This document shows, in pieces, positions 44,025 to 56,796 of a DNA stretch of 64,000 bases. A model generated the notes under the pieces. That model was not told the origin of the DNA. It searched no databases and was given only the letters and a program-made list of their open reading frames with translations. The position numbers and the translations under genes were made by a program. The stretch spans positions 124,001-188,000 of the forward strand of contig NGZR01000001.1 in assembly GCA_002197995.1 (NCBI GenBank). The letters run 5' to 3'. This DNA is from Gaeumannomyces sp. JS-464. Taxonomy: Eukaryota; Ascomycota; Sordariomycetes; Magnaporthales; Magnaporthaceae. Position 1 is the first letter of the stretch. Each line of letters opens with the position of its first letter.

Positions 44025-47000
44025 CTACACCAGGCTTATCAGGTCCTCGTCGTCCGCCAGCGAGGCCTTGGCAGTTTCCGGCAGAGCCCCGGTGGCTCCA
44101 ACCTGGCCACTTCGGGCCTTGCTGGGACGACAAGCTCCATCGGCGCCAGCACCCTTGGCCGCTTTGCTCACACCCATAGGCCCGTCGGATCCGCCGGCCG
44201 GCTGGCTCTCGTCCGCGCTACCGTCGAAGCCTGGCAACAGAACCTCCGCCTTCTTCACTGCGTTGGTCCGCTGGCCGTTGACCAGGCTCGCCTCCTTGAA
44301 CTTTTCTTTGATTCCGGGGCGGGCCCGCAACTCAGCCCTCGCCGCACTCGCCTGCAGGCGATCCCTCTCATCAAACTTGCTCGTGTTTTTGGAGTACGTC
44401 GCCCAGTTGGCCGCGCTGCTTGGAACCATGGGACGTTGGCCACTACCTCGGGCGTTGTCTCCTCGCATGCCACCGCGTCCAATACCAGCCCTGCCCGTAC
44501 CCCAGCCACGGCCACGGCCACGGCCACAGCCCAAGTGCTGTGTCGACCGTGCCAGTCGCGAATCAGCCTCGGGAATCACGTCGTTAGCGCCGAGATCATT
44601 GCCGGCCAGGACGTCGTCGAGGGTAGGATGAAGGGCCCGCTCCACCAGCAGGGCTTGCTGGCTTGCTGATGACTGTTCAAAATGACACTGGTTGCAGTAG
44701 CACTTCTCGGTGCATTTGTTAGAGCACAAATGACGGCAGGACGGCAAGGTCCTGGTGCATGGCTCGGAGCAGGCGTAACTGTCATGCGGCCGCCTATCGT
44801 TACATCCAGGTATCAGCAACCACGCGCATTCAAAAAGAAAAAGAAAAAGAAAAGAAAAGCGACTGGATAGAGGCACTTACCAGTGACACGCCAGCTGGCA
44901 CTTGTGCCCACAAGGCAAATGTCCCGTGCACATCTTCCGGCATCCGCCCGCGTTTCCGACAAAGTCGTCTGCTTCCTTCATCCACGTCTCAGACCCATGC
45001 TGCTGGCAGACAATGGGGAGTCCTCGGGCCATGTCAAGGTTACCATTCTGGGCAAAGCAGCTGTGAACGTTGCCCCAAACATAGAACGAGTCCTCAGTCG
45101 CCCGGAACAGGTTGAGGAAGTTGCCAAAGATGTAAAAGCCGCAGCGGGCTCGCGAAATGGCGACTGTGGCTCGGTTTTTGTCCTCGAGGAACCCGACGAG
45201 GTATGGCGCGTCAGGTTTGGGGCTGCGTACCAACGACAGGATAATAATGTCGTTTTCCTCGCCCTGGTACGAATCGACGGTGAAAACGTTAAACGAGGGC
45301 AAAAACTTGAGGGTAGGCTCCGCACGCAGCATTCTCAGTAGCACTTTGCGCTGGCCGTTGTAAAAGGTCAAAATGGTAATGCGGCTGGGATCGGTGCCGT
45401 TGTTCACAAGGTACACGAAAAACTTGACCGCGATTTCGGCCTCTTGGTGGTTGAACTTGGAGCAGTCGGCGTCGACCTCCTCTGGCCACTGATGGTGGAA
45501 AAGCCACATGTTCCTTCCACCCATGCCTGGCACATCTGGGCGCGAGGCAACAAGGGATGATCCGTTAGGCCTTCGTAAAAATGTTCCAAAAGCTGGCGGA
45601 TCTCGGGCTTCATACGGCGCTGTTGCGTAAGCCTGCTGTAGGGAACACCGAGTTTGACCATGCGTTCGAAGAGAGACACGTTGAGGAAAAATGGGGCCCC
45701 GCTGAGCGATTGGATATCGCAATGCGGCGTCAACTGCTGGTGGTCTCCGACTAAAATGAGTTGTTGGAGAGACCTATACAGGGCGGAGACGATATTGGGC
45801 TCCCGCGTTTCGGCAGCCTCCTCGATCAGCATGATCCGAGGCGCATGGCGGCCAAAAAACCGCGGTATTTGGTTAAGCCCGTTGTTGTGCAGCCGACAAT
45901 CTCAATCTTGTGAGCTTTGATCAGTTGTAGATCGTTAGTCCACTTGCCAATTGTCATGTCCTGGCAGCTCCTCTTATACTGGGCGAGGCAGTCGACGAGG
46001 TCGGCCCGGATTGCCTCCATGAGACCGGCCTGGAGGTGGCGGTACACTGCGCCGCGGAAATGGGAGGGGATATCCCACAAATTCTTGGCCGAAAGCCAAT
46101 CCTTGGGCGTCTTGCCCGTCCTTTTCGTCCTGGGAGGAAGCTTGCCTGTTTGGCTGTAGCCGAGCGCGATCCATGTCCCGAGAATCCTGTCGTCCTCTTC
46201 CTCGTCCGCGGAGCGGTCCAAGCCAACGTCAACCTCGTATTCCCGGTTGACCTCGCCAATGGCCTCCTCCATCTCAAACTCGGGCTCGGCTTGGGCGGCC
46301 AGGCCCGTTGTCCTCTGGTCGCCAAGCCAAAGCTCCAGGCTGGCCTCTTGATCGGCACCGCCGGGATCACCATCAGAGCCACCTGAGCCCTCCCAGTTCG
46401 AGTCTGAAAGCGAATCAACCTGGGCTTGGGAGAGAAGACCGTATTCCTGCAGAAGCGCTGGCCTCAAAAGATCGTCCGGGAAAGCGTCGACCAGCTTCTC
46501 GGTGAACCTGTCGATGACGCGGCGGCGAACATGGTCAAGAGACCTGAACCCCCTCTGGTTGCCAGCCATCTGCTTTCTCAGACGATAGACAGTCCGCTCC
46601 TGCATCTTCTCGTTCTCGGTGCGGCCACCCACGCGCAGTATGCTGGCCCCAGCGCCGTCGCAGTGCATCAAAATCTGATCGAGTGCATGGTTGGTCTGCG
46701 CTGCAACAATGATGGGAGGGTCGTGAACCCGATCCCGGTTCGCTCGAAGAACATCCAGGGTGGACACCGAAGTAAATGTCTTGCCTGTTCCCGGAGGCCC
46801 TTGGACGATAGCAATCTCTTTGGTGAGCATGTCTTTTAACGCCATGATCTGGGAACGATCCATAGACGTGACCGATGCAAGTCCATCAGGGACTTCACCT
46901 AGGATGTTGACCTCCTGAACGGGGCTTTAGCATTGAGAAGCGCGATGGCCTGGTTCTCCTCGGGGTCGGACCCGGGCGGTGGGACATGGACGATGGGCGA

Positions 47001-47946
47001 GAGGTCCATTACTGGAGAGCAGTGGACAGATGCCGGGGTCTCGATCTTGCGTTGGCCAGAAACCACGTATTTATCAAGCGTCGTGGGCTCGTCAGCGACG
47101 TGCTGGAGACCCCTGAGGGCATGGCGGACAGCCTCGAAGTAGCCAGTGCGAGACTCGACAATGACCAGCTCCAGGCCAGGATCGAAAACGGCATCGTTGG
47201 GGTCGGCCCAGAGAAGGTCGACAAGCGGGGGGTTCTGATCAAGGCCGTCTTTGTACGGCCTCTGGGCTACAACGGCGATCTTGCAAATGGACTGGAACTT
47301 GTCTTCGGCTGTGCTGATGGCCAGGATCGTACCAGGGGTGAAACGGCGAGACTGTAGCCACTTGATATTGACGCCGGCGCGACGGGTGGAGAAGCGGACT
47401 CTAAAGAATGCGCCCATTCGGGTCATCAGGTATCCGACGATGTACACCTATGTATGCGCCAGGCATAAGCAGCGGGTCAGTAATACGAAAAAGAAATAAC
47501 AACCAAATATGGTAGTGTCTGGAAAAAAGCGGAAGGCTGCTAACGTTGGTGTAGACGCATGTAGTTTTATCGTCAAACATAAAGGGGTCAAGCTTGTACG
47601 TCGAGACCGCATGGCGCAAGCTCTCGGTGCCCTCGCAGCGGAGGATCTTGTATTTGGTAGCCAGGTATTCGTCCTTCTGATCCCAAGGCTCGTCGACGCG
47701 GTCAAAAGGCGGAGCCTCGACGGCATCCCAGCTCCGGTTTATCTCGGCAGAAGTGGGCAGCTCGGGCATCCCCTGCCATCCAGGGCCGCTCGGAACGAAG
47801 CTGACGTGCTGGCGAACAATCTTCTCGGGATCCAGTTGCTGCTTTGAGGGGAGGGGAAATGTCAGTACGAGGGAGGGGGGGAAGAGGGCAGGGAGATCAC
47901 TCACGTCGCTCAGTTGAGCCACAGCCTGCGGTTTTGACGAAGCCAT
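44025..47946 (-). CDS. NF-X1-type zinc finger SF1 helicase (Hrr1/ZNFX1-like)
   Basis: Exons 47905-47946, 47545-47841, 44881-47447 and 44025-44793. A UPF1-like superfamily 1 helicase: Walker A QGPPGTGKTF, AQTNHALDQIL, motif II MLIEEAAE, LVGDHQQLTPH, TVDSYQGEENDIIILSLVRS and VAISRAR. It is followed by an NF-X1 zinc-finger region (CRKMCTGHLPCGHKCQLACHW, then CSEPCTRTLPSCRHLCSNKC) and a Gly/Arg-rich tail (GCGRGRGRGWGTGRAG). Relatives Hrr1 (fission yeast) and ZNFX1 act in small-RNA silencing. An acidic insert lies between helicase motifs Ia and II (near 46180-46390). The frame shifts at about 46918, 45842 and 45547, each repaired by one G or C, so it is probably intact in the organism. The 37-residue NF-X1 part is split by an intron inside the conserved Trp codon. 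Confidence 0.88.
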
Positions 47947-49611
47947 TCTCTTGTGGCAAGCTTGAACGTGGCCCGTTGTTAGCTTTGTGGGAGAGACGGG
48001 CTTTTCACCTGGAGAGAAAAGGAAGACATGATGAGGGGTTCAGTTATGGGTGAGAGAATGGCCAAAAAAAAAAAGTGTGCAAACGAAAAAAAAAAAAAAA
48101 AAGAAAGAAAAGAGAAAAAAACAAAGCTAAGCAGAGCGAACAAAGTCGGGGGGCCAATCTACGATGCCAAGGGTGTCGAGAAGAATGGAAGACGTCCGCA
48201 GGAAATATATGCCTGGAGGAAAGGTGCCGGCCAAGAAAGGAGCTACTGTTGGTTATCCGGTCTCGGGGTCAAAGAGGGAAATTCTTCGCGCCAAGCGTCC
48301 GGAGGGCAGGAGAGCGCTTCTGGGGCAGGGATAATGCAAGGCAGAAGATGATATCTAGTGCTGGCCAAGGACTGCCAGCGGGCACGGCGCGGGAGAGGTG
48401 GAAGAGACGGCGGCGTCCTAGGCTAGAAGCTGAAAACGTTGGGATGGGGAGAGGAAAAGAGATGGAAAAAAAATTAGACAGAGAGATGGGGTTGAGAGGA
48501 AGGGACAGGGTCTGGGTGAAGACCCAGGATGCCCGCCGCACGCGTGCTCTCCAAATAGGGCAAGAGCAGCCTTGACTCCCGAGCTTTCAGCCACAGGGCG
48601 AGGGAAAACCTAGTCGGAGCGAATAAGGGAAGGCTGCACGTCAGTGGACGAGCAACAGCGCTCTTCCCTGCGCCTCGTCACCTGCGGTAGGCCGTCAGTC
48701 CAGAGGAGAGACGGACGGGCTGACCTTCCTGTCAGAAAGCTGGCCGTGCCCGGGAGCGCAAAACCCGAAGGGTGGTGGAGGCGCTGTCGACAGCAGGCTG
48801 GCTGGCCGCGAATTGACTGGATGGCGAGTGCCTAACGTGCAAACGTGAGGAGGCTGTGGGTACGTGCCACTGCTTGCAGGCTGCCAGACATCAAAGGAGA
48901 TGACTGCCCGGCCAATGACGTCTGTCTCGAGCCGGACGGCAGCCACAGGGAGGACGAGCAACAAGGCAGTTGCTGGATATATTGGGACGGAAACCGCGCC
49001 AGGGGCTGGATGGGCGTGCGTCTCGCAATATATGTCACTGGGCGGATGGAAGCGCCAAACGTGCTTGCCAGTGAACCCAGGCATGGTTTGCAGCACACAT
49101 ACTACCTACGCGCTGCATCTTGGGTGATGTTTGCCTATGAACTTGTTGAGGCTGACCGCTGGCTCGTGAGGCCACAGGAAAAATGGATCAGGGTGTCCGG
49201 CACCGCGCCTGCTTCTTCCAGGCGGCACTGGACACATCTGCCCGCGCTTGCTAGGACAGTCACAGGCGCAAACAAGGGGACAAACGCGCACACAAGCGGC
49301 GGGAAGGACCCCGCAAACTGTTGCAAGAAGCTGCCAGGAGCTAGGATGTCATGTCTAAGATCTTTCCAGCCGTGAGGGTCTTTTTTTTTTTTTTTTTTCC
49401 TTGCCTGGCTGCTGGAGCGCGCATCATGGATATCACGGCTTGTCGTCCTGGTCTAGGTACCTCTGCTGGCAGAGCATCGCATGGACGGGTGTAAGTGACG
49501 ATAGCAGATGTGGAGGTGTGGGCCACTAGGAGTACATGCACAATGTGATGCAGAGTGGCGACACATGGACTCTCGCCCGCCGCGGCACACACAGCAGTAA
49601 TATACACCAAA
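47947..49611. other. Intergenic region upstream of the helicase gene
   Basis: A/G-rich near 48060-48130 on the plus strand and a T18 run at 49381-49398. Open frames (for example 48845-49375) lack domains. No other feature. Confidence 0.45.
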
Positions 49612-49682
49612 GCGTGTGTGGTTTAAGGGTAAAATCCATCGTTGCCATCGATGGGCTCCCGGTTCGAGTCCGGGCACACGCA
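49612..49682 (+). tRNA. trnG-GCC: tRNA-Gly (GCC)
   Basis: A 71-base cloverleaf with no intron. The acceptor stem GCGTGTG pairs with CACACGC; the anticodon stem CATCG/CGATG encloses the loop TTGCCAT with anticodon GCC; the T arm is CCCGG-TTCGAGT-CCGGG. The D arm is GTTTAAGGGTAAAAT. A discriminator A follows. The T runs after 49724 could end polymerase III transcription. Confidence 0.93.
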
Positions 49683-50609
49683 ATCCGACCGAGATCTCCC
49701 CCACTAAGGGCGAGACACCATTCCATTTTGTTTTTAGTTTTGCCCTTGTTCTTGATCTTGTCCTCCAGTATGGAATTGTCCTGACAAGTTTGCAGGAGGG
49801 ATCTAGCAGATCCTTATCTGACCGATAAGATCGCGCCCCACTATTTGCACGAATCACTCTGCACAGCGGGTCCTCTGGGCCTCTGGGCCTCCCTCTTACC
49901 CCAAGACGATCATCCTTCTGCCAGCTGATTATCCGCCCTCTACCTGCTTTGATAATTGGATTCGGCGCAGACGTCTCCTTTACGGCATGTATTTACTACA
50001 TTTACTGAGCTATTTCGGCTTTATACAGGCAAAGAAAAACCACAATACCACATTCGATCCCTCCTGCGTGACCAACGTCCTTCACCGTCCTCTGCAAAAG
50101 GACCATCACCTTTGCCAACAGAGAAGTAGCACAGCCCGCCTGCCGACTACAAGAACCAAGCAACATGGAAGCAAAGAAACCCCATGCAAAAATCATCTCG
50201 GCCAATATCAAACAAACATCTGGGACACATAGTGCCCATGGGGAGCTGCAGAGTACAAGCAAGACCAAGATTAATCCCAAACTCCATATATATGTCCTCC
50301 CCGGCGTTGGACAAACATGACGCCGGAGAAACACAAAAACAGTAACAGATGACAAAAGTATAGACAGCTACACAAATATCCTACCCAGCCAGGAAAGATC
50401 AAGCCCAATATGCATGCTTGCACCGACACTGAACCCTTGTAGAAACTTGTCCTGCAAGCCATAGATGCCCTCCCATCGGGGACCACACGCAAACCACTGG
50501 ACACAAGCGAACCAGATACTGCGCAAAAGCCAGCCTGGTATCCTGGAGACGATAGAAAAGAAAGCCAGATCGGGACCGCTACAAGGAAAGAAAGAGCAGA
50601 AAGACTGGC
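49683..50609. other. Spacer between tRNA and glucanase gene
   Basis: Holds the tRNA 3' flank and the 3' trailer of the minus-strand glucanase gene. No further feature. Confidence 0.5.
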
Positions 50610-52908
50610 TCATGGGGCCGTCTTGCCGCCGCAGTCTGGGATCTTGATGCCATCCTTCAGCTGTCGGTTGACGTCCATGAGGCCCCAGTGATCCCCCAGT
50701 TCTCGTCCCCGCTGTTGAATCGGATCTTCCATGGCTCGTCGAATGCCGAGAACCAGAAGTAGTTGGTTCCGTTGTTGAGCGCGGGGCAGACCCAGTCGTT
50801 CAAGACTCGGTTCAGCTCCGGGACGCTGGCAATGGCCGGCTTGGGGCAGGACTTGCCCAGCTCGGGAGGGCAGCGCTGGCCGCCTTGTGAGGGCCACCCA
50901 ATCTCGGCAATCACGTTCTTCTCCTTCTCCGACTTGGAGACCTTGATGTTGTTTTTCCAGAACTCCATGGTCCAGTCGGCGGCGCCCTCGGCGGGCTGGC
51001 CGCCAAAGAATGGGTGGATGTTGGCCATGATGTAGTCGGACGCCTGCACGAGACTCTGGTCGGCCCAGTCTCTACCCAGGTCCGACGTCGCTACGGGCAG
51101 CTTCATGCCCTTCTGCTGCAGCTTCGTGCGGACATCCGCCAGCAACTTCTGCAGCTCTGTGGTCGTCATCTCCTGACGGAACAGAATCTCGTTGGCGACG
51201 ATGAGGCCCTTGAAAGGCTTCTCTGTGTACTTGTCCAGGATGTCCCACATCTGTGTGAGCTGGCGTTGGTTGGTCGTGGTGTTCTTATCCTGCCACACTC
51301 CCAGCCAGACCTTGACAGTGTCTTGCAGCTTGAGTCGCTGGATGGCAGTCAGCACCATCTCGGTCTGGTTGCAGTCAGTGCCGTAGAGGCGGATGGTGTT
51401 GGTGAGCTGCGAGAGAACGGCGACGTCGCGCGTGATGTTGTTCTGCGACGGCGGGAACGCAAGGCAGTCGGGTACTGGGTGTTGATTGGTGTGTAGTCCA
51501 TGCCCATGAAGACCTTGTGCAGGTTCTTGTTGTTCATCAGCGCCTTGATCTCGCCGCTGTTGGCGGTGAGGTCGCCGTTCTGGTTCTGGTCATCGGCCGC
51601 CGACAGGCCGCTGCCCGCGCCGCCGTTCTTGGGGGCGTTCCTGTACACAATGCCGAAGAGGATTCCACACACGATACCTGCGACAATGGCGAGAGCGACA
51701 AGAACGATGACAGCAATCTTCCACTTCTTGGACTTGTTCTCGGGTTTCATGCCCCACGACTTCTCTGCCCCTAGATTGTGCACCTCGTCGTGCGAGCCGC
51801 TGTTGCCGAGGCTGCCCACGGGCCCATAGCCCCCAGGCTTGGCGTTGGCCGCAGCCAAGCCCGCACCGGCGGCACCAGCACCTGCCGCGACGCCAGCGAG
51901 GTTGTTCCTGCTCTTATTGCTCGAGTTGCCCAGGCTGAGCATCGAGTTTCGGTGGCTCTTGCGGCCGTACTCGAGACCGTCGTCGCCGTCATCGTAGATG
52001 TCGTGAGGGTTGACGACGCCCAGGGAGGCTTGATTCGGTCGCGAGTAACCAGAGTAGGGGTCGTCGGTGTAGACTGCATCGGCGGGATGTCGCGCCCTCA
52101 CTGGTGTTGTCGCGCCGGGAGTCGACAAGCCAGGCGGGATGGCAGCGGCGCCAAGACCGGACATGCTCGAGTGTGAATCCTTGTCGGCAGTGTCGTTGAA
52201 AGCTGCGGGGTTGCGATGGCCACCTGGGTAATCTTGGTCGGGGTAGTGTTGTTGATGCGGGTTGGCGGTCCTCATGGCCTCGAGCCCGCTTTCCCTAGCG
52301 TTGCGCTCGGCAACCGAGTATGCTATGTTTGCCATGCCGCCAAAAGGGGCAGCGTCACTAAAATTGTCGGACCCGGGCGTCACGTTGCTCTCGGGACGGC
52401 TCTGGGGCGCGGCAGCCTGCCGCTGGTAGCCGGACTCTTGGCCCCTGTGTCGACTGTTGTCGCCGCGGCCGGCGGGCTGTGGCGGCGAGACGGGCGAGAC
52501 GACGTCGGGGTTCGGCGGCGATGGTTGATATGGTCCCTGGGCAGCGGCGGCAGGGCCCCAGTTCTGCTGGTCGCGGGATCGATGCCTTTCGGATCGGAGA
52601 TACTGGGCGTCGGGTGGTGATCGCGGTTGACGGTGGGCGCCGACAGCGGCTCGAGGGGGCGACGAGCTGTATGGATTCGCGGCGTAGGGATCTTGTGCGT
52701 AGCTGTTGTTGTATTGCTGCGGCTGGTGCTGCTGATGGCGCTCGGGTCGGGACTCGTAGTACTGCTCGTGTTGCGGGTGATGGCTCTGGTCGTGTTGCGG
52801 GTAGTGTTGCGCCTGAGGGTGGCCGCGGCCTGGCGAGGTGTCGTAGTAGGCGTTTGGGTTGTCGAGAGGCTCCCGCTCTGCAGGATCATCGTGTCTGTAT
52901 CGCTGCAT
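50610..52908 (-). CDS. btgC: BtgC-type GH17 endo-1,3-beta-glucanase
   Basis: Type II membrane protein of the cell wall and plasma membrane. About 420 cytosolic residues rich in Gln, His, Pro and Tyr come first ([19 protein letters not shown]). One transmembrane helix follows ([20 protein letters not shown]), then the GH17 domain with [33 protein letters not shown], the acid/base Glu in [11 protein letters not shown], and the nucleophile Glu in [12 protein letters not shown]. It ends [14 protein letters not shown]. Start at the ATG 52906-52908; no intron. The frame shifts by one base at about 51480 (YP/DCLAF) and about 50695 (ENWG/HWGLMD), both in short runs, and reads cleanly through either side. 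BtgC/Scw11 proteins remodel beta-1,3-glucan during septation and growth. Confidence 0.92.
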
Positions 52909-54646
52909 GGTGGACTCTCGGGAAAAGAAAGGACTAAAGGACCGCACAGTGGAAAGAAAACAAGCTAGACCCGGAAGGAATGAATGGACACGCAAAGGTC
53001 TGGCGTGTGCGTGTGGCAGTGCGTCCGTCCCGCTTCTTCCAAGGCCTGGCGACTCGCAAGAGAAAGGGTTGGCAGCAAAATGTGGTAGGCCCGGCTGACC
53101 TGGCCCGAGGAGGGAGTGGGCGACCAGGCTGGGCCAACGTAATGGGCAGGAAAGGTGGGACTGGGCGCCCGTAGTGAAGCTCGCTCCTCGTAACGGCTCG
53201 GGGATCGATCGCTCTCCTGACGCTGGGCCGACCCAGACAGTATGTGGGGGAGAGGAGATTGGAGAAATTGATGATAATGGTCAAGGGCGTGGGATTGCGC
53301 TCGGCCGTGCGCCTCGTGTCGTCCTTTCTTTTCCCGTCTGGTGTCGTGCCTTTTGCCTGCACTCTGGCGGTCGTGTGGATCCTTGGTGTTCTTGCGCCTT
53401 TGTCCTTTTTTTTTCTTTCTTTTATTCTTATCGTCGCTTTCTTAGAGACAGTTCCTTGCGCCAGGGCGGCCGTCTCTGTAACGAGCGTCAGGTGGCTGGT
53501 GAACGAAAGGAAAACGAGTGCTTTGTTGGAGAGAGTCGAAGCCAAGAGCCCAGAGCCCAGAAAGGCTGATGGAAGCGAAAGGGGTTCGCACGCCGTTCGG
53601 TGGGGAGGAAAAGGGGCGCTGATTCAAACTGGATCGAGTCCTGGAACCCCTGACTACAACAACGGAAGGCGAGCCCGTTTGGGGAGGAGCGACCTCAGGC
53701 AATCAATTCCCACCTCGACTCGTGTTTGGGGCCAGGCGGAAGCTGAAAAGACCGATGGAGGCTGCTAAGCCACCACAATTAAAGACATTCAGCTGACGGA
53801 CTTGATGCTAGCACTAGCAATAATACGGTGGGTGCATCCAGCTCGGGACAGCACTGCCTGGCCGTTGGTGTTTTCGTTCTGGAGGCTCTAGAGATAGATG
53901 TTCATGTTGTTTCCCTGTTTCCTGCCCGCTGCCAGAGCGACCACCACCACCTCGAACAAAAAAAAACCAATCAGAGCCCCGGGCCCATCTTGGTTGGCCC
54001 GCTGGGATGCGCATGCAGGGTGGGCGACGGTGGTGGTGTTCAGATGGATGGTCATGCAGAGTGCAGGGACCCCTGCTGGCCAAGCGCCCCGACAGCGCGT
54101 TGGCTGATCAACCTCTTGCGCCGAGCAGTGGGGACCCCCGTTTCGTGTTTGCCTTCGTTGCCGCGAAAATAGAGTTGCAAAGGAATCGGGTTTAGGGACA
54201 GCATCACTCGCACGGTCAATCAGCCTGATGAGATCCTCCTATTGACGCCAAAAAAAAAAAAAACCATCTGGCCACAGAGATGCAAAAGACGGGAGCACAG
54301 CAGACAGATTGATTCTTCGCAGACGGCACCCAGCAGCTCCTCGTCACCCCCGTCACCCCCGTCATCCCCGCCGTCTCGGCCTCCTTGGCTGTGCGATGCA
54401 GGCCGCGGGACTCGCGTCTGGGCGTGCTCCACCGTTTTCCAGGATCTTGATCTATCCGCCGCCAGGGTTGCCAACTTTTTTCGACTTTTTTGCACATTGG
54501 GAAACGGTGTCTGCAGACCAGCTAGGAATTTAAAATTACCCAGGGCCGTCAAAGGATTGCATCACCTCGCCGCCGCGGTGCTGTAGCGAGACGAGAGAGG
54601 AGAGAGGCTGTCTGGACCGTGCAGTTCCAAATTTGAAGGGTCAGCA

Positions 54647-54662
54647 GGGGGGGGGGGGGGGG
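54647..54662 (+). repeat. G16 homopolymer
   Basis: Sixteen consecutive G in a non-coding stretch. Its true length is uncertain given the G/C-run errors elsewhere. Confidence 0.9.
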
Positions 54663-55450
54663 AGTAAAAATAATTGCTAGACTGGAAGCAAGGGAGGCAT
54701 GTTCTCCCACTGCCAGAGACCATACACACGAGCATCCTGTCTCTCCGCGCACACGATCAATCCCTCAATATCCCCGTGTCGGCAGCAGTTGCCCCGTGGT
54801 GTGCCTCGTCCACTAGCTCGGGCTAGCGAACAGCTGGCCTGCTGCTTACATGCCGCATAGCCCAGGCAAAGTTCAGCCGAGCCCACCACCCGCGCTATTG
54901 CCAGAACGTGACTCTGCCCTCGTCCGAATTTCCCTCTCAGCCCCAAGCCTCGCCCGACATGTGCCCCATCCATCCCTCCATGCCCGGTGCTGGGACGCGC
55001 GGAGGGCGGACAGAAACAGAAGGGGCCCACCCCAAGGATGGTGCTTGATCACAACCGACAAGCCCGTGGCACCGACGGAGCAGGTATTATTATATTATTA
55101 GCCTTTTGAGATGGAGGACCTCTTCCACCTCGTCGTCGTCGTCGTTGCTGTCGTGGCTCGTCCTGACTCCTGCCTGCCGCAATGTACCCCGCATTCCGTC
55201 GACGTCTTGTCTTGCCCGGGGTCCCATCCGTTATATTAGCTCGAGACAGATCGGATTCTCCCGCCCGTGCCGAGTCAGATAATCCCCGATACCAGGCGGC
55301 CATGTCCCTCTCGTCTCTCGTCCCATTCCCGCTACATCCGATACGGCGCTGACGCAAGGTCGAAGTAGGTATGTAGGTCGCCATGACCCAGACCCTGGAG
55401 CAGGTAAGAGGTAGCGTCCGAGGGGGAGACACGGTGGACCGTTTTCTGTC

Positions 55451-55451
<1 letters not shown>

Positions 55452-55481
<30 letters not shown>
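55452..55481 (+). repeat. A30 homopolymer
   Basis: Thirty consecutive A near the 3' flank of the minus-strand glycosyltransferase gene. Confidence 0.95.
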
Positions 55482-55482
<1 letters not shown>

Positions 55483-55744
55483 CCACAAGAGCGTGTGTAT
55501 TCGTGCATTCGAGTACATTAGGTATCCAATATCTGCATATCCAGAACAGGATGGAGAAGAAAGAGCCGCCTCCGCGACCCAGAAGCGGACGACCACATAA
55601 ACGCCGGCGCGCCATACATGCCTTTCATTACATCGTTTCGGTAAATCTCCCACTTGCCCCCTTGACGCCGACAGCAGCAGCAATAACCAAGCAGCCAGAA
55701 AAGGTAAGAAAAAGAAAGCCAAACCTGCGCTTCCCCTCTCAGTC

Positions 55745-56796
55745 CTAGAGGAACCTCCTCAGGACCATGTTGAATCTCGTGTTTTCCTTGCGCATAATCT
55801 CGGGCGTGAGCCTGTGGGTGTAGCGGCGGGCGGGGTGGCTCCAGGCGTGCAGGACCAGCTGGTCGTCAAACAGGGCGCCGTCGTTCTTGCGCATCGTCTC
55901 CTCGACCTCGGCCGCCTCCTCTGGGCTGAGCGGCTCGTGCATCCAGTCGACCGAGCCCTCGGTCCACATGGGCCAGTAGAAGGCGCTCGGCGACAGTGTG
56001 CACAGCTCGTTCGGGTACTGGTCCTCGAGCCGACGCGGCAGCTTGACGAGTGCTCGTTCCACAGCGTCTTGTCGAAAGACTGGTACATGCCCAGCCAGCG
56101 CTTGATGAAGGGCGCGCCCGCCTTGGACAGGATCACGGCGTTGGTCAGGCCCATGCGCACGCCGCCCTCGTGGCCCATGACGACGTCGCGCGCGCCCCGC
56201 AGCAGCGTGTCGAGCGGGCGCAGCACAAAAGCGTCGGCGTCCAGGTAGATGCCCCCTTCCTCCAGCAGCACCGTCAGGCGCAGCACGTCGGCCATGTGGG
56301 CCATGTCCCACGACTCCGGGTCGAGGTCGAGAAAGGGGCCCAGGTAGGACTTGGGGTCGTGGTGGACGAGCGTGATGTTGGGCTCGAGCAGCTTGAACCA
56401 CTCGTTCTCGCGGTCGATGTTGGTGTAGTGCACGCGCACCTCGTTGGGCTGCAGCGTGATGAGGGCGGCGCGGATGGCCAGGTAGAGCAGCAGGCTGAAG
56501 GCGCCCTCGCCCTTGGGGCCCCACACGAAGTGCACCATCCGCGGGATGTCGGCGCTGAGGCCCGGCGCGTTGTGGCGCTCGACGGTGCCGGCGAAGCACT
56601 GCGCCTCGGCGGCCGTGGGCTTGAAGTCGTACCGCGTGAAGCCCAGCACCCACAGCCCGGGCTCGTGAACGATGGGCCAGACCTTTTTGTGCCACACGCT
56701 CCGCAGCCAGTCGCTGCTGAGGTAGAGCGTGATGAAGACGAACGAGCCCACCGCCCACAGCGTCAGCAGCCGCCGCCGCGGCACCACGATCATCAT
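55745..56796 (-). CDS. GT32-like DXD glycosyltransferase, type II membrane
   Basis: Starts MMIVVPRRRLLTLWAVGSFVF, a short cytosolic tail and a signal anchor. The catalytic domain has IPRMVHFVWGPKGEG, MAHMADVLRLTVLLEEGGIY, and the DXD motif in LDADAFVLRPLD, as in the Gly_transf_sug (GT32/Och1-related) fold. It therefore probably transfers a sugar from a nucleotide donor in the Golgi. Later blocks are AGAPFIKRWLGMYQSF and HAWSHPARRYTHRLTPEIM, ending VLRRFL. The frame loses one base at about 56055 between WNEH and KLPRRLEDQYP. The upstream in-frame extension to 57324 is not ATG-supported and looks like leader sequence. Confidence 0.82.

Larger units (their letters stand above)
52909..55744. other. 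2.8-kb gene-poor region
   Basis: Promoter side of btgC and 3' flank of the glycosyltransferase gene. Contains a G16 run and an A30 run, listed separately. Open frames such as 53174-53768 are without domain. Confidence 0.45.
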